Positions 36,355 through 44,580 of a stretch of 48,578 nt of DNA are shown piece after piece. The notes under the pieces are model-generated. The model saw only the letters and a program-made list of their open reading frames with translations. It was not told the DNA's origin and made no database searches. This DNA is from Bacteroidota bacterium (GTDB lineage Bacteria > Bacteroidota > Bacteroidia > UKL13-3). The stretch covers positions 1-48,578 of the forward strand of contig CANHGM010000023.1 in assembly GCA_947460345.1 (NCBI GenBank). Reading direction: 5' to 3'. Numbering within the stretch: the stretch's first letter is position 1; each line of letters starts with the position of its first letter. Position numbers and translations under genes: made by a program.

Positions 36355-36362
36355 CAAATATA
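36355..36362 (-). promoter_or_regulatory. Promoter -7 box TATATTTG for the split YhcG gene
   Basis: Exact TAnnTTTG, 24 nt before ATG 36330. Confidence 0.5.
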
Positions 36363-36495
36363 TGATTACCGATGATGAATATCTATGTATTTGCGTTGGA
36401 TTGGTTTTAAAGCTCAAATGTTCATAATGGACAAAAAAAAGTGGATAGTATATATAACTAAAAATGTTTATTTAAACTTATAATGTATAACACAA

Positions 36496-36590
36496 CTAAT
36501 AATCTACATCTTCCAAACCCCAAACGCTGTCTTCACCTTGCTCATGCAAAAATTCTAAGTCTCAGCTTCGAAATAAGTTTTCTAAAATAA
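36496..36590 (-). pseudogene. Possible remnant of a gene's 3' end
   Basis: The minus strand reads DLEFLHEQGEDSVWGLEDVDY before a TAG at 36496-36498. It has a protein-like composition, but an in-frame TGA just upstream and no start. I do not recognise the family. It may be chance. Confidence 0.2.
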
Positions 36591-36591
36591 C

Positions 36592-37701
36592 CTACACCAA
36601 AAAAAACGCCGAAGCAACACTATCCGCATACATCTTCCCACCATCACTCAACCTTAAAAACCCATCCTGTATATATATATGTTCTTTGTTCTCATGCTCA
36701 CTCAATTCCTTTTCAAAATGGGTATATATAGTTTCAGAGAATTTGTTTTTCATGGCTTCAATATTCACACCTTTTGAGGTTCTCAATCCAATTAATATAT
36801 ATTCATTAAACCGTTCTTCCTCTGTTAAAGCTTCTTCAATCAATGCTATAGGGTCTTGTATATATGCAATCAAACTGCTGGCATGGTTCCTGCGTGTGAT
36901 GCCATCAAAACTGTGGGCTGAAGGTCCAAATCCTATATATGGCTTGTATTCCCAATAGGCAGTGTTGTGTTTTGAATAATGTTGGTTGCGAGCAAAATTA
37001 GAAATTTCATATTGCTCAAATCCCAAGGTGGGAGCCATTTCCATCAATAGCTTAAAATGCTTCGACTGCATGTCGTCATCGGTATTGGTATATATTTTTT
37101 TCTTGATAAATTTATCTAAAGGCGTTTTAGGCTCTACCGTAAGACAATAGCACGAGAGGTGATTTACCTGCAAACTGGCTGATGTTTTTAATTGCTGTTG
37201 CCATTGCTTTTCATCCATGCCGGGTATGCCATATATAAGGTCTATGCTGAAGTCTTTAAACCCTATTTGTGTAGCCCTGTCTATCACCGTTAAAGCTTCT
37301 TCAGCTGTATGACTTCTATTCATCCACTTCAAATATTCATCATCAAAAGATTGAATGCCAATACTCAACCTGTTAATTCCCGCATCATAAAAGGCTTGTA
37401 AATGCTCGGTGGTGAGGTCATCTGGGTTGGCTTCAAGTGTTATTTCTGCATCATCAACAACTGTGTATTCGGCATATATAAGTGTTAATATATCTTGTAT
37501 ATGTTTTGGGTTGATAATGGAAGGCGTACCCCCACCAAAATAGATGGTTTCTACTTTTGCTGTTTCGTTTTTTCTGGCACTAATTTCTTTTTTTAAAGCC
37601 ACTACAAATTCACTTTCCAACTTGGTATTGGTTACAAAATAAAAATCGCAATAGTGACACCGTTGTTTGCAAAACGGAATATGTATATAGAGTCCTGCCA
37701 A
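36592..37701 (-). CDS. hemW: HemW, radical SAM heme chaperone
   Basis: 369 residues, TTG start (MAGLYIHIPFCKQRCHYCDF). C11, C15 and C18 form the CxxxCxxC ligand set of the 4Fe-4S cluster. IYFGGGTPS binds SAM, and RLSIGIQSFDDEYLKWMNR is characteristic of HemW/HemN. The length and the absence of an extended N-terminus point to the heme chaperone HemW, not the oxygen-independent coproporphyrinogen oxidase HemN. It begins 7 bp after the stop of the large exported protein, so it is the distal gene of that operon. Confidence 0.9.
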   Translation of the reverse strand: MAGLYIHIPFCKQRCHYCDFYFVTNTKLESEFVVALKKEISARKNETAKVETIYFGGGTPSIINPKHIQDILTLIYAEYTVVDDAEITLEANPDDLTTEHLQAFYDAGINRLSIGIQSFDDEYLKWMNRSHTAEEALTVIDRATQIGFKDFSIDLIYGIPGMDEKQWQQQLKTSASLQVNHLSCYCLTVEPKTPLDKFIKKKIYTNTDDDMQSKHFKLLMEMAPTLGFEQYEISNFARNQHYSKHNTAYWEYKPYIGFGPSAHSFDGITRRNHASSLIAYIQDPIALIEEALTEEERFNEYILIGLRTSKGVNIEAMKNKFSETIYTHFEKELSEHENKEHIYIQDGFLRLSDGGKMYADSVASAFFLV

Positions 37702-37708
37702 AATGATA

Positions 37709-40700
37709 CTAGTTAACCTGCCAGCCTTCTATGTTCGTAGTGAAAGTTTTAACCTGACGTGGCGTTGCTTTTCTAATTCTGATATTAATTTTCTTCATTT
37801 TGTCTGCGTCTTTTTCTATCGCATCGTTATAGTTTTTATCACTAGAAAGGGTGCCCAACACACCTTTAGCAAAGTTAAAATAATACCATCCACCTTTTTG
37901 GTTCATCACGTATAAGTATACTACATCACCAGATTTTTTTCGTTCAATAGCTATCTTCACTTGAATCTTTTTACCAATTATTTTCTTGCCAATATTCTGC
38001 AATGAAGCTTCTCCATTGGCTATATACATTTTGTTTTTGGTATGCCACTCTAATTCTAAATTTGAGAAGTTAAACATTTTTTCAAATTCATCTTCAATAG
38101 AGAATTTACCATCTTCGTTTAGTTTCTTAAAGAATTTCTCAACCCGTTTTGGGTCTTGCAAAAATTCACCCACATTGCGTTTATAAGGACCTCCGAGTAA
38201 GTTAGAATTTCTGGCTTTTTCATTCAATTCTACCATACTGTCTTGCATCAACCCTAAAGCTGATTTTGGTAATGGAAAATCTATGGTTGTCATTACTTTA
38301 AAGACTGTTGTCGGTGTATCTCCTAAATCTATATTAATTTCTCCGGCATTGTTAAATACAAAGTCTTTTACATTTAATCCTAGGCTTATTTTTCCTTCTG
38401 CAAATACTTTTCTTTCATCTTCGCTAATAGTCATATATGCTCCAGTATTGCTTCTGTTTTTAAGCTTGGCTGAGTCAGCAATCACAAATCTTTGATAAAT
38501 ATCATCATAATATACAGCCCCATGTATAGCAAGTAATTCAGGATCGGCATATAGTTTTTTTCTACCCGCAAATACAGGGTATACATGTGGCGAATCTAAG
38601 GCCATCATCACACCAGAAAATACTTCTACTTTGTATTCATTGATAGGATGTGAGAATGCCAAAATCAAACTATCAGGATTGATATATTGCGTGTTTCTAT
38701 ACCAATCGGTTCTGATTGGCAGTTTGTGTAATGGTTTTATATATCCATCAAATTCTAACATAATAGATGTGCTATATAGTTTGGCTTCGCCTTTAAACTG
38801 AAATTTCTTTCCTAATAAAAAGTTAGTGCTGTCAGTCATATGCGAAATGGCTTGAGCCCTGCCTCGTTTGTTGTCACTCACTACATCAAAATATATCACT
38901 TGTTTTTCGCCTTTTTGTATATAGTCATAATAGCCACTACCATCCATTTTAAAGCGTCCTTTCACAAACATATTACACTTATATATTTTATGAAATTCAG
39001 AAACAGAATCACAATAAACTTTTGAATTGACCAACTCACGCATATATGCTTCACCTTCAATTTTAACGTTGCCTTTGTCAGGTATTACTTTAGCATCTAC
39101 AACATTTATATATGGCACTTCATAAATGTCAAGCAAATTGGTGTTCAAATCAAAATTGGCTTTACCGGCTCTAAACCTAAGTTCGTCTTGTTCTTTCTTA
39201 GTCGATTCAAAGTATATATCGTCAGGTGTATAGGCTGATGGTATTTTAAAGTCAAGTGTTTTCTTGTCAATTTCCCAGTGGTAGTCATTCATATTGGTCT
39301 TATACATATTGTAAGGGAAAAAGGTATTGGCTCCTAAGTCGTTGGCTTTAAAGTCTCCAAAACGTTTATCAAAATCTATAAACGAGTTGATATTATTGCT
39401 CTGAAATGCGTTGAGGGTAGTGTCTTTTAATGCATAGAGTTGAAAGTTAGAGACCTCAGCATTTACAGATAATGGATGGAATTTAAAATCACCTGAATTA
39501 AGCACTGCTTTGTCAAATTTCAAATCACCATAACCACCAACCCCAGTTGGTTCTATAATAGATGTTCCAAACAAGTCTGCTTTGCCTTTCATCATGTCTA
39601 ATGGCTTCGTTGTATAGGTAGCAAACATTCTGTCTAGTTTCGGTTCCCAATGTAACCATATATCTTCTCCCTTTACATCTGGAACATCGGCTGTACGTGT
39701 GATGGTATAGTCTTCAAATCGGCCATTCAAGCTATCTAAAAACATGATATATCTTTGAGAATTCCCTACAGATGAAAGGTATTCTAACTTTCCACTTCCC
39801 CAAAATCCTTCGTTACTTAAACTGATAGTTCCGGTGTTTTTGCCTTTGCCTCCAAACATAGGGTATCCCTCTGGTGGTGTAGGTCTGATAAATCCTAACG
39901 AGTAATCTTTTTGTACGGTTAACGTGTCTCTGATATCAGGAATAATCCCTCCACTCGAAAACAATCCAGAGAGTTTGATGTCTTCTAACTTAAATTTATC
40001 TAGACTATTAATTTCAAAAGGGTCGGTTTTAAAATAGAATTCGTTACGGTTATATATACCATTGTAAATCTCAGGTTTGTCATAGTATACCATGGCACCA
40101 CGGTCACTCACAAATCTTGGATATTCTGGATAATCTTTTCTGCCTGATTTGTTGTTTTCTTTGTCTATATATAAAGTACCATATATATTTTGTAATACCG
40201 TTTGTACCAATACATATTTTTCAGGATCTTCACGTGAGGGACAAGTGAAACGCATAGAGTCTACATTGTCCATTTTGATAGAAAACCCTTCATAATTGAA
40301 GTAAAAATCTTTTCCAAAAAAGTCGAATCTACCTGCATGCACTTTACCTCCAAACGTCATATCTCTGTTTTTCTTTACCACCAGTTTTTGCTCTGTGGCT
40401 ATGGTAAAAACACTTTGCGAATCAGAGAATTGAATGCCAGGACAACCTTCAATAGCAAGGTCGTTATTGATTAAATTGATGGTTCCGTTAGGTCTTAATT
40501 TGATGATTGATTCTAAACGCATCACATCAAAGTCAGACAAGTTCATGTGGTTATTCCAATAATCAAAAGTTTTTTTCTGAACAGAAATTTTTTCGGTATT
40601 GGGGTCAAATATCAAAAAGCCTCTATCATTCAACATCAGTATTTGAGCCAGTACATAATCTTTTTTGTTTTTTACATGGTCACAATATTCTTGCAAAGTG

Positions 40701-42109
40701 AAGTCACCAGGTTTTTCGAATTTCTCTTTAGCCCTTTGCAAACAAAAAAACCGCATTCTTTCTACGGGATTATAGTCGAGCAAACCTTGCACTGATTCGT
40801 ATCTGTTTTCTCTATAATAACTTTTAGATTCAAACACAGCAGGGGCATCAGGATTTATCATTTTCAATTCGAAAATGGGAAGGTCTGTTTGCCAGTTTAA
40901 AAGGTCACAATTGATTTCTAGTTTGTGATACGAATCCATAAAAGGCGTTTTACTGATACCTTCTTTGTTCCTCACAGCACTTAAAGTTTTTTCGAAGAAC
41001 GGAAAGTTTAATGCTACTTGAGGGTGGTATATAGAATCGGTTTTGCCTGTGGAGTCACGCATATAGTATGAAACTTCTGCTTTGTCTGAAACCAAACGGG
41101 TATCATCTATAGCAAACGTGTTGGCTCTGGCTATAACTTCTATGTTTCCTTTATATTTAAACACCAATCGGGTTCTAATAGAATCATTACCGTTGGCTAA
41201 AACTTTTCCGCCTTTATGCCAAAAACCTCCAGTGATGTCAACGTCTTTAACTAAGTTTTTGATGGTGATGTCTTTGTCAAATGATAAAAAACGCGGGTAA
41301 GTTGATTTTTCGCCTGAACTGGCCACAGACACTTTCTCTTCAAATGAGCCCTGCAATGGCTTGCTAAAAAACTGTAAATTATAATACGATACGGTGTCAA
41401 TTTTAAAATCACCACGACTCATATTAATAGCATAGGTTTTAAACTTTGCATATACTTTATCAGTATCGTAACCGCATCTAGCCCAAGTAATTTTCCCGTT
41501 AAGGCCAGTCCATTGTTTGGTATATGGCAAATAAGTGCCTGAGGTTGCTTGGATAAAAATGGTGTCGCCCTCGGTATAACAGCCTAAATCGGTATTCTTA
41601 AATTTAATAACAGGAAACTTGTTATAGGTAAATTCATAATCAGGACTGTTGGTTTTCCATTTTCTAATTTCAGTTTGAGTTAAGCATTTGTCTATAAAAA
41701 AATCTTGAGAGAAGCCCATAAATTTCTGATAGTTTTCCATATCCATCATGATCATTTGGTCAAAGTATTTATGCCATTTGGCAAACAAGTCAGGGGTGTT
41801 TTTTTTTTGGAAGAAATTCAGCATACGTATATATTGGTAAAACTGGTCGTCAGGCGTTGAATTGCCTTGTATAATCAACCTGTTCATGTTTTTGATAATA
41901 GAACGCATGGTGGTTTCGTCGTACTTATTATCATTCCAGGTATTTTTAAATTTCCTTTTTTCATCTAAGGTATTTTCGTTTTTAGCATCAGACATATACT
42001 TGTCAAATTGCTTAACAAACACAGCGGTGTCTTGAGAAAAATATGTGATTTGCGATTGAGCAGTAGTTGCTAAAACCAGTAAAATTAGGCCAGTTAAAAA
42101 TTTCTTCAT
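37709..42109 (-). CDS. Large exported protein of unknown function (1466 residues)
   Basis: I do not recognise a named domain. A signal peptide is clear (MKKFLTGLILLVLATTAQSQ). There is no T9SS sorting domain and no membrane helix after the signal peptide, so it probably stays in the periplasm or at the inner face of the outer membrane. The sequence is very rich in strand patterns such as GKVHAGRFDFFGKDFYFNYE, SLNGRFEDYTITRTAD and KLYADPELLAIHGAVYY. The repeated alternation of short aromatic strands is reminiscent of OstA/AsmA/translocation-assembly-type beta-groove proteins, which is only a resemblance. Residues 1-150 are helical and acidic. The -7 box at 42115-42122 lies 5 nt from the ATG. 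hemW follows directly. Confidence 0.8.
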   Translation of the reverse strand: MKKFLTGLILLVLATTAQSQITYFSQDTAVFVKQFDKYMSDAKNENTLDEKRKFKNTWNDNKYDETTMRSIIKNMNRLIIQGNSTPDDQFYQYIRMLNFFQKKNTPDLFAKWHKYFDQMIMMDMENYQKFMGFSQDFFIDKCLTQTEIRKWKTNSPDYEFTYNKFPVIKFKNTDLGCYTEGDTIFIQATSGTYLPYTKQWTGLNGKITWARCGYDTDKVYAKFKTYAINMSRGDFKIDTVSYYNLQFFSKPLQGSFEEKVSVASSGEKSTYPRFLSFDKDITIKNLVKDVDITGGFWHKGGKVLANGNDSIRTRLVFKYKGNIEVIARANTFAIDDTRLVSDKAEVSYYMRDSTGKTDSIYHPQVALNFPFFEKTLSAVRNKEGISKTPFMDSYHKLEINCDLLNWQTDLPIFELKMINPDAPAVFESKSYYRENRYESVQGLLDYNPVERMRFFCLQRAKEKFEKPGDFTLQEYCDHVKNKKDYVLAQILMLNDRGFLIFDPNTEKISVQKKTFDYWNNHMNLSDFDVMRLESIIKLRPNGTINLINNDLAIEGCPGIQFSDSQSVFTIATEQKLVVKKNRDMTFGGKVHAGRFDFFGKDFYFNYEGFSIKMDNVDSMRFTCPSREDPEKYVLVQTVLQNIYGTLYIDKENNKSGRKDYPEYPRFVSDRGAMVYYDKPEIYNGIYNRNEFYFKTDPFEINSLDKFKLEDIKLSGLFSSGGIIPDIRDTLTVQKDYSLGFIRPTPPEGYPMFGGKGKNTGTISLSNEGFWGSGKLEYLSSVGNSQRYIMFLDSLNGRFEDYTITRTADVPDVKGEDIWLHWEPKLDRMFATYTTKPLDMMKGKADLFGTSIIEPTGVGGYGDLKFDKAVLNSGDFKFHPLSVNAEVSNFQLYALKDTTLNAFQSNNINSFIDFDKRFGDFKANDLGANTFFPYNMYKTNMNDYHWEIDKKTLDFKIPSAYTPDDIYFESTKKEQDELRFRAGKANFDLNTNLLDIYEVPYINVVDAKVIPDKGNVKIEGEAYMRELVNSKVYCDSVSEFHKIYKCNMFVKGRFKMDGSGYYDYIQKGEKQVIYFDVVSDNKRGRAQAISHMTDSTNFLLGKKFQFKGEAKLYSTSIMLEFDGYIKPLHKLPIRTDWYRNTQYINPDSLILAFSHPINEYKVEVFSGVMMALDSPHVYPVFAGRKKLYADPELLAIHGAVYYDDIYQRFVIADSAKLKNRSNTGAYMTISEDERKVFAEGKISLGLNVKDFVFNNAGEINIDLGDTPTTVFKVMTTIDFPLPKSALGLMQDSMVELNEKARNSNLLGGPYKRNVGEFLQDPKRVEKFFKKLNEDGKFSIEDEFEKMFNFSNLELEWHTKNKMYIANGEASLQNIGKKIIGKKIQVKIAIERKKSGDVVYLYVMNQKGGWYYFNFAKGVLGTLSSDKNYNDAIEKDADKMKKINIRIRKATPRQVKTFTTNIEGWQVN

Positions 42110-42114
42110 TTGTG

Positions 42115-42122
42115 CAAAATTA
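42115..42122 (-). promoter_or_regulatory. Promoter -7 box TAATTTTG for the 1466-residue protein
   Basis: Exact TAnnTTTG on the minus strand, 5 nt before ATG 42109. Predicts a leaderless message. Confidence 0.6.
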
Positions 42123-42506
42123 ACGGCTAGGGCTTGCTTTTATTGTTTAAAATAAACACAAACAATACACAATTTATAGACGTTTCGTTTAAATACTCAT
42201 GTGCGAGTTTGCAACATATGTAACTCACAAATAACATAGATGAATACTAATACGCTTCATTTTTCCGCAGCTCCATCATGCGGCTTCGCCAGAAGTTCCA
42301 ATTACCAAAGAAGCTGAATGTAAGTACAGGCATTGGAATCATTTCGCAGAAAAACAAGAAACAGTTTTGTGCTGAGGGCCTACAGCTAGAACGAGCAGTT
42401 TGCTTTTTATAGATTAAAATTTTGCTTATTTAAAATTACATTCACTCATTCATATCCATATATATTATTTTAATAAAAAATTTCCCATTATGCCAAATTA
42501 TTACTT
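42123..42506. other. Gene-free region holding the second dispersed repeat copy
   Basis: About 385 bp between two divergent genes. It holds the repeat copy at 42312-42387. No supported reading frame. Confidence 0.7.
42312..42387 (+). repeat. Dispersed intergenic repeat, copy 2
   Basis: Same element as 35120-35195, with one extra base near GTGCTGAGG and one fewer base near the left edge. Confidence 0.85.
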
Positions 42507-42514
42507 TAATTTTG
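42507..42514 (+). promoter_or_regulatory. Promoter -7 box TAATTTTG for the A-type carrier
   Basis: Exact TAnnTTTG, 17 nt before ATG 42532. Confidence 0.55.
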
Positions 42515-42531
42515 TATAAAAATTCACAACC

Positions 42532-42885
42532 ATGTCAACTACTGAAACAATCAACCAAGCTCCTGTGAAACTTACTGAAGGTGCCTTGACCGAACTTAGA
42601 AAAATACAAGCTGAAAATCATTTAGGCGAAGACCAATATTTAAGAATTGGTGTAAAGGGTGGCGGATGCTCAGGCATGTCTTATCTATTGGCTTTCGATA
42701 CCAAAACTGATGAAGACCATGTATATGAAATTGCCGACCTTAAAGTGGTGATGAACAAAGCCCACGAAATGTATGTCATAGGAATGGAAGTAAACTGGGA
42801 AGATGGACTTAACTCTAGAGGTTTTACATTCACCAATCCCAATGCCAAAAGCACCTGCGGTTGCGGCACTTCTTTTTCAGCATAA
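42532..42885 (+). CDS. A-type iron-sulfur carrier (HesB/IscA/SufA/ErpA family)
   Basis: 117 residues. The three conserved cysteines are present: C46 in GVKGGGCSGMSY, and C109 and C111 in TCGCGTSFS. The protein receives and passes on Fe-S clusters during assembly. No isc or suf genes lie beside it, so I cannot choose between SufA, IscA and ErpA. It is followed by a strong terminator, then hisS 70 bp downstream. Confidence 0.92.
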   Translation: MSTTETINQAPVKLTEGALTELRKIQAENHLGEDQYLRIGVKGGGCSGMSYLLAFDTKTDEDHVYEIADLKVVMNKAHEMYVIGMEVNWEDGLNSRGFTFTNPNAKSTCGCGTSFSA

Positions 42886-42902
42886 TTAATTTAAAAAACG
42901 GT

Positions 42903-42944
42903 TTTTTAAACGGTGCATCTATATAGATATTTGCACCGTTTTTT
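42903..42944 (+). terminator. Terminator of the A-type carrier gene, overlapping a possible hisS promoter
   Basis: A ten-base stem AAACGGTGCA (42908-42917) with TGCACCGTTT (42932-42941), then T-rich sequence. The loop itself contains the palindrome TCTATATAGA. GATATTTG at 42926-42933 (7 of 8 to TAnnTTTG) could be the hisS -7 box; it occupies the loop and the descending arm. Confidence 0.85.
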
Positions 42945-42955
42945 ATTTATCACCT

Positions 42956-44311
42956 ATGAACTTACCATCTATACCCAAAGGTACCAGAGATTTTGGCCCA
43001 GCTGAATCTGCTAAAAGAAAATATATATTCAATACCCTCGAACAAATTTTTAAATTATATAGTTTCAAACCCATCGAAACACCTTCGTTTGAAAATACCG
43101 AAACTCTTACCGGAAAGTATGGCGAAGAGGGGGAGAAGCTCATTTTTAAAATCCTTAACTCTGGTGAATATACCAAAGATATTCCCGCTGACGAATGGAA
43201 ACCCGAAAACTATAAAAAACTAACTAAATATATCTCTGAAAAAGCCCTGCGTTACGACTTAACCGTACCTTTTGCCAGGTATGTGGTGATGAATAAAAAC
43301 GAGATTACTTTCCCTTTTAAACGCTACCAAATTCAACCTGTATGGCGTGCTGATAGACCTCAAAAAGGCAGATACCGTGAGTTTTACCAATGTGATGTAG
43401 ATATAATTGGCACCAATGCTTTGCTTGCTGAAGTTGAATTGATACATATATACAAAAGAGTCTTTGCGGCTTTGGGTATAGTAAATTACGAAATCAGATT
43501 AAATAACAGAAAACTGTTACAAGGTATTGCTGAATATGCAAACATTGCAGAGCACTTCACTTCCATGACCATTGCTATTGATAAGTTAGATAAAATAGGG
43601 TGGGAGGGTGTCACCACTGAGCTCATCAACAAAACTGGTCTCACCGTTGAACAAGTAGACCTGTTGAAATCTGTTTTCACTATGAAAGGGGATAGCTTGA
43701 CATTGTTAACGCAACTCAAATCAATACTAAATAACGAAGCAGCCCTCAAAGGTGCTGATGAATTGATAGACATTATAACTAAAACGGGTACAGAGCATAT
43801 AGGCATTGATTGTACCTTAGCTCGCGGACTCAACTACTACACCGGGGCTATTTTTGAAGTGGTGATGACCGATGAGCAATGTACGTTTAAAGGCAGCATT
43901 TCAGGTGGCGGAAGGTACGACGACCTCACCAGTATTTTCGGGTTGCCTTATATGAGTGGGGTTGGGGTGTCGTTTGGTGCCGACCGTATCTATTTGGTGA
44001 TGGAAGAATTAAATTTATTCCCAACTGGTACCGATAAAAGTGCTGATGTATTGATTTGTTGTATGGATGAAGAAGCTTTTGCTGATGCCATTACCATTGC
44101 CGAAAAACTAAGAAATAACCATATAAGTGTGGATATATATCCTACTGTCGAAAAAATGAAAAAGCAATTGGGATACGCTAACGATTTACACATCAAACAT
44201 GCCATTATCATTGGCGAAAACGAAAGAAAATCGAAAGCATATATGCTCAAAAATTTAGATACTGGCGAGCAAAAAACATGTACGGTGGAGGAGTTGGTGG
44301 TGGGGTTTTAG
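42956..44311 (+). CDS. hisS: Histidyl-tRNA synthetase
   Basis: 451 residues, ATG start (MNLPSIPKGTRDFGPAES). Class II aminoacyl-tRNA synthetase: KGTRDFGP, motif 1 region ETPSFENTETLTGKYGEEG, motif 2 VWRADRPQKGRYREFYQCDVD, the histidine-specific ARGLNYYTGAIFEV and motif 3 GVGVSFGADRIYLVM. The C-terminal anticodon-binding domain is complete to the stop. It follows the terminator of the Fe-S carrier gene and may rely on a promoter within it. Confidence 0.96.
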   Translation: MNLPSIPKGTRDFGPAESAKRKYIFNTLEQIFKLYSFKPIETPSFENTETLTGKYGEEGEKLIFKILNSGEYTKDIPADEWKPENYKKLTKYISEKALRYDLTVPFARYVVMNKNEITFPFKRYQIQPVWRADRPQKGRYREFYQCDVDIIGTNALLAEVELIHIYKRVFAALGIVNYEIRLNNRKLLQGIAEYANIAEHFTSMTIAIDKLDKIGWEGVTTELINKTGLTVEQVDLLKSVFTMKGDSLTLLTQLKSILNNEAALKGADELIDIITKTGTEHIGIDCTLARGLNYYTGAIFEVVMTDEQCTFKGSISGGGRYDDLTSIFGLPYMSGVGVSFGADRIYLVMEELNLFPTGTDKSADVLICCMDEEAFADAITIAEKLRNNHISVDIYPTVEKMKKQLGYANDLHIKHAIIIGENERKSKAYMLKNLDTGEQKTCTVEELVVGF

Positions 44312-44336
44312 TTTGTATATACTGTTATTTCGAATG

Positions 44337-44482
44337 GTCACTCTGGATTTATTTCAGAATCTCTCTATATAAATCCACAAAACAAATCAAAAAAACTCAG
44401 ATGCTGAAACAAGTTCAGAATGACGCGTTGGAGGGAGTGTATATGTTGCGTTAGATTGTTACCCTGAATTTATTAAGGGTCT
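44337..44482. repeat. Three-copy intergenic repeat with an inverted pair
   Basis: 26-bp arms at 44337-44362 and 44399-44424 are imperfect inverted repeats (GTCACTCTGGATTTATTTC... against AGATGCTGAAACAAGTTCAG...). A third related unit stands at 44458-44482 in the orientation of the first. They could fold into a long hairpin downstream of hisS. Confidence 0.7.
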
Positions 44483-44580
44483 TTAAAAACATAAGTATAT
44501 ATACTCTTTTATCACATTGCCATATTTTTTTCTTTTGTTTTTCAAATATTTAAGTGATATTTGATGTAAACAAATTAGCC

